A DNA stretch of 64,000 nt from Allobosea caraganae (GCF_003351345.1 NZ_QQTO01000019.1:434001-498000); one strand, 5' to 3'. Positions 45,882-57,225 are shown, counted from the first letter of the stretch. The notes: generated from the sequence alone by a model not told the origin. Numbers and translations are program-made.

Positions 45882-46910
45882 ATGAAGATCTGCATCTACG
45901 GCGCCGGGGCGATCGGCGGCTATATGGGTGTCATGCTCAAGCGCGGCGGGCTCGATGTCTCGCTCGTGGCGCGCGGCGCCCATCTGGAAGCGATCAAAGC
46001 CAAGGGCCTGACCCTCGTCACCAAGACGGAGACGATCACCGAGGAGATGCCGGCGAGCCGCGATCCGCGCGATCTCGGCCGCCAGGACGTGGTGATCATC
46101 GCGCTCAAGGCGCACCAGGCCTGGGAGGCGGCCGAGGAGCTGAAGCCGCTTCTGGGCCCGCAGACGGCGGTGGTCACCGCCCAGAACGGCGTGCCCTGGT
46201 GGTATTTCCACGGCTTGGAAGGGCCCCACGCCGACCTGCGCCTGCGCAGCGTCGATCCGGGCGACCGGCAGTGGAACGCGATCGGCCCCGAGCGCGTCAT
46301 CGGCTGCACCGTCTACCCGGCGACCGAGATCACCGAGCCCGGCGTGATCAAGCATATCTATGGCGACCAGTTCGGCCTCGGCGAGCCCAACCGCCAGGAG
46401 AGCGAGCGGCTGACCCGCTTCGCCGATGCGCTGACCGCGGGCGGGATGAAGCCGCGCCTGTTCTCGGACATCCGCGACGACATCTGGCTGAAGCTCTGGG
46501 GCAATCTCTGCTTCAACCCGATCTCGGCCCTGACCCATGCGACGCTCGACATCGTCGCGACCGAGCCCGGCACGCGGGCGCTCGCCCGCAACATGATGCT
46601 GGAGGCGCAGGAGATCGGCGAGACGCTGGGCGCGCGCTTCCGCGTCGACGTCGACCGCCGCATCGACGGCGCGGCCGGCGTCGGGGCGCATCGCACCTCG
46701 ATGCTGCAGGACCTCGACAAGGGCAGGCCGCTTGAGATCGACGCATTGCTGACCGCCGTCCAGGAGATGGGCCGGCTGGTAAAGCTTCACACTCCCTATA
46801 TCGATGCCGTGCTAGGGCTCGTGCAGCAGATGGGGCGTGCGAAGGGCGTCTACCCAACCTTCCCGGAGCAAAGCTCCGTGGTGGACGATCGCCAGTTGGT
46901 CGCCTCATGA
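45882..46910 (+). CDS. PanE/ApbA-family 2-ketoacid reductase, candidate oxalyl-CoA reductase
   Basis: This 342-residue ketopantoate-reductase-family protein has the NADP motif GAGAIGGYMG at residues 7-16 and conserved AQNGVP. The catalytic Lys and Asn are in WLKLWGNLCFNPISALTHATL. Housekeeping PanE is not expected in a glyoxylate cluster. In Methylobacterium extorquens a PanE-type protein (PanE2) is the oxalyl-CoA reductase that turns oxalyl-CoA into glyoxylate. The same role here would connect frc/oxc with gcl. This is inferred from context. It lies 25 bp after glxR. Confidence 0.8.
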   Translation: MKICIYGAGAIGGYMGVMLKRGGLDVSLVARGAHLEAIKAKGLTLVTKTETITEEMPASRDPRDLGRQDVVIIALKAHQAWEAAEELKPLLGPQTAVVTAQNGVPWWYFHGLEGPHADLRLRSVDPGDRQWNAIGPERVIGCTVYPATEITEPGVIKHIYGDQFGLGEPNRQESERLTRFADALTAGGMKPRLFSDIRDDIWLKLWGNLCFNPISALTHATLDIVATEPGTRALARNMMLEAQEIGETLGARFRVDVDRRIDGAAGVGAHRTSMLQDLDKGRPLEIDALLTAVQEMGRLVKLHTPYIDAVLGLVQQMGRAKGVYPTFPEQSSVVDDRQLVAS

Positions 46911-46973
46911 TGCGCGAAGCGGTAGGGTCGGCGCGGATTCGGGCCGCCTAAGCCAAAGCATTGTGAGGATATC

Positions 46974-48386
46974 GTGAAAAGAGATCGACGCGCAAAGATC
47001 GTTGCGACGCTCGGGCCTGCGAGCTCGGACGCCGACACCATTCGGCGCCTGTTCCATGCCGGGGTCGACGTCTTCCGGCTGAATTTCAGCCATGGCACCC
47101 ATGAGGACCACCGCGCGCGCTACGACATCATCCGCGGGCTCGAGAAGGAGGCGAATTATCCGATCGCCATCCTCCAGGACCTGCAGGGGCCGAAGATCCG
47201 GCTCGGCGCGGTGCATGGCGGCAAGGTGACGCTGCCCACGGGCTCGACGATCAAGCTCGTGCTCGACAAGGCCGCGAGCGACGCGGAGCACCTGCCGCTG
47301 CCGCATCCCGAGATCTTCGAGGCGGTGCTGCCCGGCCACAACCTGCTCGTCGACGACGGCAAGGTCCGGCTCCAGGTCACCGGCTGCACCAGCGACGTGA
47401 TCGAGGCGAAGGTCATCGTCGGCGGCGTGGTCAGCGACCGCAAGGGCGTCAACCTGCCCGACACCGTGCTGCAGCTCTCGCCGATCACCGAGAAGGACCG
47501 CGTCGACCTCGCCTTCGGCCTGGAACTCGGCGTCGACTGGGTCGCCTTCTCCTTCGTGCAGCGGGCTTCGGACCTGATCGAGGCGCATCAGCTCGTCGGC
47601 GGCCGCGCCGGCGTGATGTCGAAGATCGAGAAGCCCTCGGCGCTCAGCGCCATCGACGACATCATCGCGCTCTCGGACGCGGTCATGGTGGCGCGCGGCG
47701 ATCTCGGCGTCGAGATCCCGACCGAGGACGTGCCGGGCGCGCAGAAGGACCTCGTCCGCCTCTGCCGCCTCGCCGGCAAGCCGGTGATCATCGCGACGCA
47801 GATGCTGGAATCGATGATCCTGACGCCGACGCCGACCCGCGCCGAAGCTTCCGACGTCGCGACCGGCATCTATGACGGTGCCGATGCGGTGATGCTTTCG
47901 GCCGAGAGCGCCTCTGGCCAGTTCCCGATCCAGGCGGTCGAGACCATGGACCGCATCATCCGCCGCACCGAGCAGCACCATTCCTACCGCCCGATCATCG
48001 AGGCGCTGAAGCCGACCATCGAGCCGATGCCGCAGCATGCGGTCGCGGCCGCGGCGGCCGAAGTCGCCGACGTGATCGGAGCGTCGGCCATCGTCGCCTA
48101 TACCGAGAAGGGCACGACCGCCTATCGCATCGCCCGCCAGCGCTCGCCGGTGCCGATCCTCGGACTGACGCCACAGCTGGAGACGGCGCGCCGGCTCGCG
48201 CTGCTCTGGGGCACCTACAGCATCCAGACCGAGGAGGTCTCGGACTACTCGGAGATGGTCGACCAGGCGGTCAAGCAGGCGCTGGCGGCCGACTACGTCA
48301 AGCGCGGCGAGCAACTCGTCGTCGTCGCCGGCATTCCGTTCCGGCGCGCCGGCAGCACCAATAATCTGAGGGTGGTCGCGGTCTGA
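46974..48386 (+). CDS. pyk: Pyruvate kinase
   Basis: This 470-residue glycolytic enzyme has RRAKIVATLGPASSD at the start, the metal and substrate segment MSKIEKPSALSAIDDII, MVARGDLGVEIP and the catalytic ATQMLESMI. It starts with GTG at 46974 after an AGGAT box. In this cluster it would take phosphoenolpyruvate from the glycerate pathway to pyruvate; dedicated pyk copies (for example ttuE) occur in similar hydroxyacid operons. The C-terminal domain is slightly short but complete. Confidence 0.94.
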   Translation: MKRDRRAKIVATLGPASSDADTIRRLFHAGVDVFRLNFSHGTHEDHRARYDIIRGLEKEANYPIAILQDLQGPKIRLGAVHGGKVTLPTGSTIKLVLDKAASDAEHLPLPHPEIFEAVLPGHNLLVDDGKVRLQVTGCTSDVIEAKVIVGGVVSDRKGVNLPDTVLQLSPITEKDRVDLAFGLELGVDWVAFSFVQRASDLIEAHQLVGGRAGVMSKIEKPSALSAIDDIIALSDAVMVARGDLGVEIPTEDVPGAQKDLVRLCRLAGKPVIIATQMLESMILTPTPTRAEASDVATGIYDGADAVMLSAESASGQFPIQAVETMDRIIRRTEQHHSYRPIIEALKPTIEPMPQHAVAAAAAEVADVIGASAIVAYTEKGTTAYRIARQRSPVPILGLTPQLETARRLALLWGTYSIQTEEVSDYSEMVDQAVKQALAADYVKRGEQLVVVAGIPFRRAGSTNNLRVVAV

Positions 48387-48445
48387 GAGCGACGATCTGA
48401 GATCGTCGATCGCTTGCGCCGCGCCGCCAGATAGGGAGAGAGACC

Positions 48446-49270
48446 ATGTCCACCTCACCAATCCGGCACGCGGCGCATGAGGAGCGCGCCAGCGCTGCGG
48501 CCCTCTGGGTCCGCTTCACGCTCGATGACGGCGAAGGCTTCGGCATCGTGGATGGCGAGGCCATCGCCATCCACGACGGCGACATGTTCGCCGGGGCCGA
48601 GCCGACCGGCGAGACCGTCGCGCTCTCGGCGGTGACGCTGCTGCCGCCGGTGGCGCCCTCGAAGATCATCGCGCTGTGGAACAATTTTCACGCGCTCGCC
48701 AGCAAGCTCGCCGTGCCGGTGCCGCCCGAGCCGCTCTATCTGATGAAGGCGCCCTCCAGCATCGCGGCGCCGGGCGCAACGATCCCGCGGCCGGCTTCTT
48801 ATGCCGGCAAAGTTGTCTATGAGGGCGAGCTCGGCATCGTCATCGGCCGGACCTGCACCGGCGTCAGCCCGGAGGAGGCCGGCGATTTCATCTTCGGCTA
48901 TACCTGCGTCAACGACATCACCGCCGCCGACCTGATCGCGGCCGACCCGACCTTCGCGCAATGGGTGCGGGCCAAGAGCTTCGACGGGTTCGGGCCGTTC
49001 GGGCCGGTGGTGGCGAGCGGGATCGACCCGAGCGCGCTGACCATCCGCACCGTGCTCAACGGCCAGGAGCGGCAGAACTATCCGATCGCCGACATGATCT
49101 TCCAGCCGCACGAGCTGGTCAGCCGCATCTCGCACGACATGACCCTGCTGCCGGGCGACCTGATCTGCTGCGGCACCTCGCTCGGCGTCGGCACGATGAA
49201 GGAGCCGACGAACACGATCGAGGTGACGATCGACGGCATCGGCACGCTGTCGAATGGCTTCGTGCAGTAG
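48446..49270 (+). CDS. Fumarylacetoacetate hydrolase (FAH) family protein
   Basis: This 274-residue FAH-fold protein has metal ligands in VYEGELGIVIGR and GYTCVNDITAADL, and the motif AKSFDGFGPFGPVV. Family members hydrolyse or decarboxylate 3-oxoacids, and some act as oxaloacetate decarboxylases or tautomerases. In this position it might deal with oxaloacetate or an enol by-product. It is the last plus-strand gene of the gcl run and is followed by a large palindromic element. Confidence 0.87.
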   Translation: MSTSPIRHAAHEERASAAALWVRFTLDDGEGFGIVDGEAIAIHDGDMFAGAEPTGETVALSAVTLLPPVAPSKIIALWNNFHALASKLAVPVPPEPLYLMKAPSSIAAPGATIPRPASYAGKVVYEGELGIVIGRTCTGVSPEEAGDFIFGYTCVNDITAADLIAADPTFAQWVRAKSFDGFGPFGPVVASGIDPSALTIRTVLNGQERQNYPIADMIFQPHELVSRISHDMTLLPGDLICCGTSLGVGTMKEPTNTIEVTIDGIGTLSNGFVQ

Positions 49271-49298
49271 GGCGGGCGCGACTGGGCGCGCGGCCCTC

Positions 49299-49460
49299 TT
49301 CCCTTCTCCCCCTGCGGGAGAAGGTGCCCCGGCAGGGGCGGATGAGGGGTCGCGCGACGATGGCAGTGTCGGCGGATAGCATTCTCAGTCATCGGATAGG
49401 GCAGCGCGACCCCTCATCCGGCGCTGCGCGCCACCTTCTCCCGCAGGGGGAGAAGGGAAG
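49299..49460. repeat. Long imperfect inverted repeat (intergenic palindromic element 4)
   Basis: Arms at 49299-49353 and 49404-49460 mirror each other (CTTCCCTTCTCCCCC...GGGGGAGAAGGGAAG outside, GGATGAGGGGTCGCGC/GCGCGACCCCTCATCC inside). It separates the convergent FAH and gntR genes and is a close relative of element 3. Confidence 0.78.
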
Positions 49461-49497
49461 AGCCTGCTTGCCCGCGCCCGATCCGGCTCGCGATCGC

Positions 49498-50223
49498 CTA
49501 TTCGAAGATGTCGGCGTGCTGGTCGACATAGGCCGCGAGGCCGAGCGTGTGGTCGCGCGACAATTGCTCGGCTGCCACGGTGTCGCGGCGCTCCAGCGCC
49601 TCGATGATGTTGAGATGGTCGACGATCGAGCGGCTGGCGCGGTCGTCGCGGCCGATGGTCATCTGCCGGATGCCGCGGACATGCAGCAGCAGGTTGTCGG
49701 TCATCTCGACCAGCAGCTGCGACCGGCTCAGGCCGATCAGCGTCTGGTGGAAGGCGAGGTTGGCCGAGGAGTACTCCGCCGCGTGGTCGGAGGGCCGATG
49801 CGCTTCGCCGAAGGCCCGAAACAGCGTGCGCAGCTCGGCGATCTCGGGGTCGGTGGCGCGCTGGATGGCGAGGCGGACCGCCATGCTCTCCAACGCCGCC
49901 CAGGCCTGGATCATCTCGACGACTTCGTTCTTGGTCTTCTTCAGCACCATGATGCCGCGGCGGGGCAGCGACTTCACGAAGCCTTCCTGTTCCAGCATGG
50001 CGACGGCCTCGCGCACCGGGGTGCGGCTGACGCCGAGCTTCTCGGAGAGCTGGCGCTCGTCGATCCAGGTCGGCTCGCGCGTGCCGTAGATATCCATGTT
50101 GATGATGGCGTGCTTCAGCGCGGCGTAAACCTTGGTCTTGAAGGTCTCTTCCGGCGCGAAGCGCTCAAGCACGAGTTTCTGCGTCACGGTTTCCGAGGAA
50201 GACGTCTGCCTTGGAGCTCTCAA
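49498..50223 (-). CDS. GntR-family (FCD-type) regulator, copy 1
   Basis: This 241-residue regulator has a winged helix at about residues 30-90 (LSEKLGVSRTPVREAVAMLEQEGFVKSLPRRGIMVL) and an FCD effector domain. It is a close paralogue of the regulator at 56539: [17 protein letters not shown] here against [17 protein letters not shown] there. The start appears to be TTG at 50223, with AGGAG 10 nt upstream; GTG at 50187 is the alternative. A perfect 9-3-9 palindrome lies 208 bp upstream of its start. Confidence 0.88.
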   Translation of the reverse strand: MRAPRQTSSSETVTQKLVLERFAPEETFKTKVYAALKHAIINMDIYGTREPTWIDERQLSEKLGVSRTPVREAVAMLEQEGFVKSLPRRGIMVLKKTKNEVVEMIQAWAALESMAVRLAIQRATDPEIAELRTLFRAFGEAHRPSDHAAEYSSANLAFHQTLIGLSRSQLLVEMTDNLLLHVRGIRQMTIGRDDRASRSIVDHLNIIEALERRDTVAAEQLSRDHTLGLAAYVDQHADIFE

Positions 50224-50530
50224 CGGTTGCTACTCCTGCATGCGCGGCCGGATGTCCGTGAGTCGGCGGCTCGTCGTCGCAGATGCTCTAACAGCTAGAA
50301 GGCTTCGTTTGAAATGCAGATATAGGCCAAATCGGTGGATTTTCGCGGGTTCGGGTCTAAGGCGTCAGAATTCCGCTATGCATCGGATGCATTGCACCGC
50401 CAGATTCCAGCTATTTGCCGGCTCCGGGAAGATATGACCATAGGTCATATCCGTCGCGGCCGGAAAGATGACCGCATCAATGCGAATCGCTTTTCACGGG
50501 CGCCGCGGAAGTAAAAGACGAGGCGGCGCC
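50224..50530. other. Intergenic region between sucD and gntR
   Basis: These 307 bp hold no credible gene. The left part is AT-richer and should contain the gntR promoter. The one clear element is the palindrome at 50431-50451, listed separately. No terminator with a T-run for sucD is visible, so read-through from sucCD into gntR is possible. Confidence 0.55.
50431..50451. promoter_or_regulatory. Perfect 9-bp inverted repeat upstream of gntR copy 1
   Basis: GATATGACC and GGTCATATC are perfect inverse arms around ATA. The base composition and lack of a T-run fit an operator rather than a terminator. It is unlike the TGGCAT-N5-ATGCCA motif, so gntR copy 1 may be controlled by itself or by another factor. 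Confidence 0.55.
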
Positions 50531-51460
50531 TCAGAACGACCATTCGATCTCGGCGCAGCGCTTCTTGATCGCCGGCTCGCCGCTGAGCACCTCGACCAGA
50601 GTCTTGCCGAGCCGGGCAGGCGAGGGCGAGACCCGGATGCCGGCGGCTTCCATCGCCGCGATCTTGTCTTCCGCGCCGCCCTTGCCGCCCGAGATGATCG
50701 CGCCGGCATGGCCCATGCGGCGGCCGGGAGGGGCGGTACGGCCGGCGATGAAACCGACCATCGGCTTGGAGCGGCCACGCCTGGCTTCGTCGCGAAGGAA
50801 CTGCGCCGCGTCCTCCTCGGCCGAGCCGCCGATCTCGCCGATCATCACGATCGATTCCGTCCAGGGATCGGCGAGGAAGAGTTCGAGCACCTCGATGAAC
50901 TCGGTGCCCTTGACCGGATCGCCGCCGATGCCGACCGCGGTGGTCTGGCCGAGACCCTCGCGCGTGGTCTGGAACACCGCCTCATAGGTCAGCGTGCCCG
51001 AGCGCGAGACGATGCCGACCGAGCCCTTCTTGAAGATGTTGGCGGGCATGATGCCGATCTTGCTCTCGCCGGCCGTGACGATGCCGGGGCAGTTCGGTCC
51101 GACGAGGCGCGATTTCGAGCCGGTCAGCATGCGCTTGACCTTGACCATGTCCATCACCGGGATGCCCTCGGTGATGCAGACGATCAGGGGAATCCCGGCA
51201 TCGATCGCCTCGCAGATCGCGTCCGCCGCGCCCGGCGGCGGGACGTAGACGACGGAGGCATCGGCTCCCGTCTTGGCCTTCGCCTCGGCGACCGTGTTGA
51301 AGACCGGCAGGTCGAGATGGGTCTGGCCGCCCTTGCCGGGGGCGACGCCGCCGACCATGCGGGTGCCGTAGGCGACGGCCTGCTCGGAATGGAAGGTGCC
51401 GTTCTTGCCGGTGAAGCCCTGGCAGATGACCCGGGTCGTCTTGTCGATCAGGATAGCCAT
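50531..51460 (-). CDS. sucD: Succinyl-CoA synthetase alpha subunit
   Basis: This 309-residue canonical ADP-forming succinyl-CoA ligase alpha subunit has the CoA-binding [40 protein letters not shown], and the phosphohistidine motif [14 protein letters not shown] tail of about a dozen residues after the usual end ([17 protein letters not shown]) is unusual. The ATG at 51460 is chosen; the longer frame is sucC shadow. It follows sucC by 11 bp. It lies in the oxalate island rather than beside sucAB or mdh, so it may be a second, inducible copy that supplies succinyl-CoA as CoA donor. Confidence 0.9.
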   Translation of the reverse strand: MAILIDKTTRVICQGFTGKNGTFHSEQAVAYGTRMVGGVAPGKGGQTHLDLPVFNTVAEAKAKTGADASVVYVPPPGAADAICEAIDAGIPLIVCITEGIPVMDMVKVKRMLTGSKSRLVGPNCPGIVTAGESKIGIMPANIFKKGSVGIVSRSGTLTYEAVFQTTREGLGQTTAVGIGGDPVKGTEFIEVLELFLADPWTESIVMIGEIGGSAEEDAAQFLRDEARRGRSKPMVGFIAGRTAPPGRRMGHAGAIISGGKGGAEDKIAAMEAAGIRVSPSPARLGKTLVEVLSGEPAIKKRCAEIEWSF

Positions 51461-51471
51461 GTCGTTTCCCC

Positions 51472-52668
<1,197 letters not shown>

Positions 52669-53195
52669 CGCAATCTCTCTCGGGGTTCGGGGAGAGCGGC
52701 CGGGGCGTTCTGCGGCGCCGGCCATTCGGTGCGGATCAGGGATGGTGTCGGCCGGCGGATGCGGCGAGACGGCAGACGGAGTCGGCGCGTCGATGCGCCA
52801 GCCGGCCGCGAGCGCATGCTCAGGCGGGGCTTGCGTGCCTGCCCGCGCCAGGGCCTGGAAATGCACGGATTGCCGCCCTGCGGGCAGCGAATTGACAGAT
52901 ATCTGGAGCCGGTCGGACCATGCTCAATTTCCTCCCGTGGAAATCGACGCCCCTGATTTTCCCGCTGCGCCGTTGGCCGGCGCATGCATCTGGAGCGATG
53001 TTGGTATTTGGCATGCCAACCCTTCGCCCTGTCAAGCGAAAGATTGGAACTGGAGAATTTTAGTAGGCCATTCCTATTGGAGAGCTTCGGCGCAGGATTG
53101 CCAATGGGCAGGCCGGGCAATTTTCTCCACCCGGCGCGGGCGCAGGACCTGCTTGCGCCCCCTGGCAGGGGAGTCGTCCGGCGGGTGCGCCCCAT
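52669..53195. other. Intergenic region upstream of sucC
   Basis: These 527 bp contain no credible gene. The operator-like site at 53001-53019 is the only clear signal. If transcription of sucCD starts near it, the mRNA has an untranslated leader of about 300 nt, long enough for a regulatory RNA structure, although I see no known riboswitch pattern. Confidence 0.5.
53001..53019. promoter_or_regulatory. Inverted-repeat operator of the C2-acid regulon, site 3 (sucC)
   Basis: TTGGTAT-TTGGC-ATGCCAA has one mismatch between its arms. An overlapping perfect palindrome, TTGGCATGCCAA, lies at 53008-53019. It matches the motif at 38914, 42241, 57290 and 57376 in arm sequence and 5-bp spacing. Confidence 0.65.
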
Positions 53196-53234
53196 AAAAA
53201 AGGGGCGGAGCCTCGTTGCCGAGGGCCCCGCCCC
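53196..53234 (-). terminator. Rho-independent terminator after frc
   Basis: On the minus strand the GC-rich stem GGGGCGG...CCGCCCC, with an inner CCTCG/CGAGG pairing, is followed directly by six T. It lies 40 bp beyond the frc stop and ends the gntR-oxc-frc unit. Confidence 0.85.
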
Positions 53235-53273
53235 AAGTCGCTCTCGAGGAGGTCGAGGAGCGTCTGGGAAACT

Positions 53274-54548
53274 CTATTCGGCTGCGGCCCGGGTCAGGGC
53301 GCCGGTGGCGCCGGATTCCGTGACCGCGGCGATGCGGCGTTCGTCGAATTTCAGTACGTCGCGCAGGATCTCGTCGGTGTGCTCGCCGAGCAGGGGCGAG
53401 CGCGTCACCACGGTCGGGCTGTCGGAGAGCTTGATCGGGTTGCCGACCGAGAGGTACTTGCCGCGCACGGGATGATCGACCTCGACCACCGTGCCGGTCT
53501 CGCGCAGCGACTTCTCCTCGGCGATCTCCTTCATCGAGAGGATCGGCCCGCAGGGGATGTCGTACTCGTTGAGGATGTCCATGGCTTCGAACTTGGTCTT
53601 GGTCATGGTCCATTGCTCGACCCGCGCGAAGATCTCGTTCAGGCGCGGCAGGCGGGCGAGCGGCTTGGCGTAGTTCGGGTCGGTCTTCCAGCCCGGCTCG
53701 CCGATGATGTCGCAGATCTTCTCCCAGACCGGGGCCTGGGTGATGAAGTAGAGATAGGCGTTGGGGTCGGTCTCCCAGCCCTTGCACTTGACGATGCGGC
53801 CGGGCTGGCCGCCACCGGAATCGTTGCCGGCGCGCGGCACGGCGTCGTCGAACGGAATGCCCTCGCCATACTGGCTGTATTCCTTCATCGGCCCGCGCTC
53901 GAGCCGCTGCTGGTCGCGCAGCTTGACGCGGCAGAGGTTGAGCACGCCGTCCTGCATGGCGCAGTCGACCTTCTGGCCGAGGCCGGAATGGGTGCGGTGG
54001 TAGAGCGCCGTGACGATGCCGAGCGCCAGGTGCAGCCCGGTGCCGGAATCGCCGATCTGCGCGCCGGTGACCATCGGCAGCCCGTCGCGGAAGCCGGTGG
54101 TCGAGGCGGAGCCGCCGGCGCATTGCGCGACGTTCTCGTAGACCTTGCAGTCCTCATAGGGGCCGGGGCCGAAGCCCTTGACCGAGGCGACGATCAGGCG
54201 CGGGTTGACCGCGTGGATCTTGTCCCAGGTCAGGCCCATGCGGTCGAGCACGCCGGGGGCGAAGTTCTCGACCAGCACGTCGCAGATCTTCACCATCTCC
54301 CAGAGCACTTCCATGCCCTTGGGGTTCTTGGTGTCGAGCGTGATCGAGCGCTTGTTGTGGTTCAGCATCGTGAAGTAGAGGCTGTCCGCATCCGGCACGT
54401 CGCAGAGCTGGCTGCGCGTGATGTCGCCCGTGCCCGGGCGCTCGACCTTGATCACGTCTGCGCCGAACCAGGCCAGCAACTGCGTGCAGGTCGGTCCCGA
54501 CTGGACATGGGTGAAGTCCAGAACCTTGACGCCTTCGAGCGCTTTCAT
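53274..54548 (-). CDS. frc: Formyl-CoA:oxalate CoA-transferase
   Basis: This 424-residue class III CoA-transferase makes oxalyl-CoA from oxalate and formyl-CoA (or succinyl-CoA). The N-terminus [33 protein letters not shown], the nucleophile Asp167 in [13 protein letters not shown] and the glycine loop SGGGQPG match Frc. It lies downstream of oxc in the same direction, with a hairpin and a palindromic repeat in the 164-bp gap, and is followed by a strong terminator. Confidence 0.94.
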   Translation of the reverse strand: MKALEGVKVLDFTHVQSGPTCTQLLAWFGADVIKVERPGTGDITRSQLCDVPDADSLYFTMLNHNKRSITLDTKNPKGMEVLWEMVKICDVLVENFAPGVLDRMGLTWDKIHAVNPRLIVASVKGFGPGPYEDCKVYENVAQCAGGSASTTGFRDGLPMVTGAQIGDSGTGLHLALGIVTALYHRTHSGLGQKVDCAMQDGVLNLCRVKLRDQQRLERGPMKEYSQYGEGIPFDDAVPRAGNDSGGGQPGRIVKCKGWETDPNAYLYFITQAPVWEKICDIIGEPGWKTDPNYAKPLARLPRLNEIFARVEQWTMTKTKFEAMDILNEYDIPCGPILSMKEIAEEKSLRETGTVVEVDHPVRGKYLSVGNPIKLSDSPTVVTRSPLLGEHTDEILRDVLKFDERRIAAVTESGATGALTRAAAE

Positions 54549-54585
54549 AGGTCCCCTCCCTTGTTCTTCTCGCTAGCGCCGGCCG

Positions 54586-54622
54586 CCTTCAGATGGAATC
54601 GCGCAGCGCTTCCATCTGAAGG
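54586..54622. repeat. Perfect 13-bp hairpin between oxc and frc
   Basis: Arms CCTTCAGATGGAA and TTCCATCTGAAGG pair perfectly across an 11-nt loop. No T-run follows in either direction. It may act as an RNA-processing or attenuation structure that sets the oxc to frc ratio. Confidence 0.7.
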
Positions 54623-54650
54623 TCGAATCCGCCTCTCATCAGCAGTTAGA

Positions 54651-54693
54651 GCAGGATTCATGCGAAAACCGGTTTCCACTTTTCGCATCCTGC
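54651..54693. repeat. Rhizobiales-type palindromic element (copy 2)
   Basis: The stem is GCAGGA...TGCGAAAA against TTTTCGCATCCTGC with loop CCGGTTTCCAC and a small bulge. The core matches the element at 32132-32177. It abuts the 3' end of oxc and lies in the oxc-frc gap. Confidence 0.78.
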
Positions 54694-54712
54694 CCTGGCG
54701 ACGTCCGTCCCC

Positions 54713-56449
54713 TTATTTTTTGCGGACGACGCTCTGCGGGTTGAGGTTGCCGATGCGGCCGCTCTCGGTGCCGGCGGACGGGTCGATCACGGCGTTGATG
54801 AGGGTCGGCTTGCCCGAATCCATCGCCTCGTCGACGGCGCGCTTCAGCTCGTCGGGGGTCGTGACGTTGACGCCGACGCCGCCGAAGGCCTCCATCATCT
54901 TGTCGTAGCGCGAGTCCTTGACGAAGACGGTGGTGGCGACGTCGCCGCCGTTCGGATTGACGTCGGTGCCGCGGTAGATGCCGTTATTGTTGAAGATGAC
55001 GATGCAGACCGGCAGGTTGTACCGGCAGATCGTCTCGACCTCCATGCCGGAGAAGCCGAAGGCCGAATCGCCCTCGACCGCGAGCACCGGCTTGCCGGTC
55101 TCGATCGCGGCGGCGACGGCGAAGCCCATGCCGATGCCCATGACGCCCCAGGTGCCGACGTCCAGGCGCTTGCGCGGCTGGTACATGTCGATGATGCCGC
55201 GGGCGAGGTCGAGCGTGTTGGCGCCCTCGTTGACCAGGATCGCGTCCGGCCGCTCCTTGATGACCGTGCGCAGCGCGCCGAGCGCGCCGTGGAAGTCCAT
55301 CGGAGCGGTGTTCTTCATCAGGCGCGGCGCCATCTTGGCGATGTTCTCGTCGCGCTTGGCGTTGACGGTCGCGACCCAGTCGGCCGGCGGGGCCTGCCAC
55401 TTGCTGCCCATGCCCTCAAGGAGAGCGGAGACGCAGGAGCCGATATCGCCGACCAGCGGGGCGACGATCTCGACGTTGGAGTCCATCTCCTTGGGCTCGA
55501 TGTCGATCTGGATGAACTGCTTGGGGGCGTCGCCCCAGGTCTTGCCCTTGCCGTGCGAGAGCAGCCAGTTGAGGCGGGCGCCGACCAGCATGACGACGTC
55601 CGAATCCTTCAGCACGGTCGAGCGCGCGGCGCCGGCCGATTGCGGATGGGTGTCGGGCAGCAGGCCCTTGGCCATGCTCATCTGCAGGAACGGGATGCCG
55701 CTCGTCTCGACCAGCGCGCGGATATCGTCATCGGCCTGCGCGTAGGCCGCGCCCTTGCCGAAGATGATCAGCGGGCGCTTGGCGCCCTTCAGCACGTCGA
55801 GCGCGCGTTTGACCGCGGACGGGGCGGGGATCTGGGCCGGAGCGGCGTCGATGACCTTGACCAGCGACTTCTCGCCGGCCTCGGCATCCATCACCTGCGA
55901 GAACAGCTTGGCCGGCAGGTCGAGATAGACGCCGCCGGGGCGGCCGGAGACGGCGGCGCGAATCGCGCGGGCCACGGCGATGCCGATATCGGCGGCGTGC
56001 AGCACGCGGAAGGCGGCCTTGCAGAGCGGCTTGGCGATGGCGAGCTGGTCCATCTCCTCATAGTCGCCCTGCTGCAGGTCGACGATCTCGCGCTCGGAGG
56101 AGCCGGAGATCAGGATCATCGGGAAGCAGTTGGTCGTGGCGTTGGCGAGCGCGGTGAGGCCGTTGAGGAAGCCGGGCGCCGAGACGGTCAGGCAGATGCC
56201 GGGCGCCTTGGTCAGGAAGCCGGCAATCGCGGCGGCGTTGCCGGCGTTCTGCTCGTGGCGGAACGAGATGACGCGGATGCCCTCGGCCTGGGCCATGCGG
56301 CCGAAATCCGTGATCGGGATGCCGGGCACGCCATAGATCGTCTTGACGCCATTGAGCTTGAGCGCGTCGATGACGAGGTGAAAGCCGTCCGTGAGCTCGC
56401 GCTCGGCGTCGACGGCATTTCCGGTGATGCTTTGAACTACGGCGGACAT
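54713..56449 (-). CDS. oxc: Oxalyl-CoA decarboxylase
   Basis: This 578-residue thiamine-diphosphate enzyme converts oxalyl-CoA to formyl-CoA and CO2. The activating Glu66 is in [12 protein letters not shown]. The cofactor motif is [67 protein letters not shown] is the typical Oxc opening. It lies between gntR copy 2 and frc on the same strand, which gives a regulator-oxc-frc operon for oxalate use. Confidence 0.95.
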   Translation of the reverse strand: MSAVVQSITGNAVDAERELTDGFHLVIDALKLNGVKTIYGVPGIPITDFGRMAQAEGIRVISFRHEQNAGNAAAIAGFLTKAPGICLTVSAPGFLNGLTALANATTNCFPMILISGSSEREIVDLQQGDYEEMDQLAIAKPLCKAAFRVLHAADIGIAVARAIRAAVSGRPGGVYLDLPAKLFSQVMDAEAGEKSLVKVIDAAPAQIPAPSAVKRALDVLKGAKRPLIIFGKGAAYAQADDDIRALVETSGIPFLQMSMAKGLLPDTHPQSAGAARSTVLKDSDVVMLVGARLNWLLSHGKGKTWGDAPKQFIQIDIEPKEMDSNVEIVAPLVGDIGSCVSALLEGMGSKWQAPPADWVATVNAKRDENIAKMAPRLMKNTAPMDFHGALGALRTVIKERPDAILVNEGANTLDLARGIIDMYQPRKRLDVGTWGVMGIGMGFAVAAAIETGKPVLAVEGDSAFGFSGMEVETICRYNLPVCIVIFNNNGIYRGTDVNPNGGDVATTVFVKDSRYDKMMEAFGGVGVNVTTPDELKRAVDEAMDSGKPTLINAVIDPSAGTESGRIGNLNPQSVVRKK

Positions 56450-56538
56450 TCCGCTCCCTCCCTCAAAATCGTTCTTGAAGCTGGTTGTTTCTTGGGTCGT
56501 GTTGCTTTGGGTCGCGTCGCTACTGGTGATGGCTTGAT

Positions 56539-57225
56539 TCAGGCGAGCTGGACGAATTGCTCGACATGATCCCGGAGTTTGAGCGTGTGCTCGCGTACGA
56601 GCCGCTCGGCACGCTCGCCGTTGCGCGCTTCCAGCGCCTCGACGATTTCCTTGTGGTCGATGATCGAGCGGCGGGCCCGGTCCTTCTCGAAGATCGTGCG
56701 CTGCCGAATCGCGCGCACATGCGTGAACAGGCCATGCGTGATGTCGCTGATCAGCCTGCAGCCGGAGAGCGCGATGATGGCGGCGTGGAAACGGATGTTG
56801 GCGTCCGAATACTCGCCCATATGGGCGTCGAGATCGGCGCTGTCGAAGGTGTCGACGAGCTTGTGCAGGCTGGCGATCTCGTCATCCGAGGCGACCTGGG
56901 TGACCAGGCGCGCGGCCATGCTCTCGAGCGCGGCCCAGACCGTGATCATCTCGATGACCTCGGCCTTGGTCTTGCGCACGATGAAGATGCCGCGGCGCGG
57001 CGCGATTCGGACCAGGCCTTCCTGCTCGAGCTGGGCGAGGGCCTCGCGCAGCGGCGTGCGGCTCACGCCGAACTGGAGCGACAGGGCGCGCTCGTCGAGC
57101 CGCAATTCGGCGCCGGCGTCATAGATCTTCATCGTGCCGATCGCGACCTTCAGAGCGTCGTAGGTACGGCTCTTGAGGCTCTGGACCTCCTCGATCGGCT
57201 GAATGTCTAAGCGCGCTCTGGCCAT
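56539..57225 (-). CDS. GntR-family (FCD-type) regulator, copy 2; candidate master regulator of the C2-acid island
   Basis: This 228-residue regulator has its winged helix at about residues 25-85 ([36 protein letters not shown]), followed by an FCD domain with the His ligands in FHAAIIAL and HKEIVEAL. The ATG at 57225 is preferred; the longer frame runs through an operator site. It is divergent from tctA and lies upstream of oxc-frc. Two inverted repeats of the shared motif (57290, 57376) lie in the divergent region. This makes it the best candidate to bind all five sites, with oxalate, glyoxylate or a CoA ester as a possible effector. Confidence 0.88.
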   Translation of the reverse strand: MARARLDIQPIEEVQSLKSRTYDALKVAIGTMKIYDAGAELRLDERALSLQFGVSRTPLREALAQLEQEGLVRIAPRRGIFIVRKTKAEVIEMITVWAALESMAARLVTQVASDDEIASLHKLVDTFDSADLDAHMGEYSDANIRFHAAIIALSGCRLISDITHGLFTHVRAIRQRTIFEKDRARRSIIDHKEIVEALEARNGERAERLVREHTLKLRDHVEQFVQLA

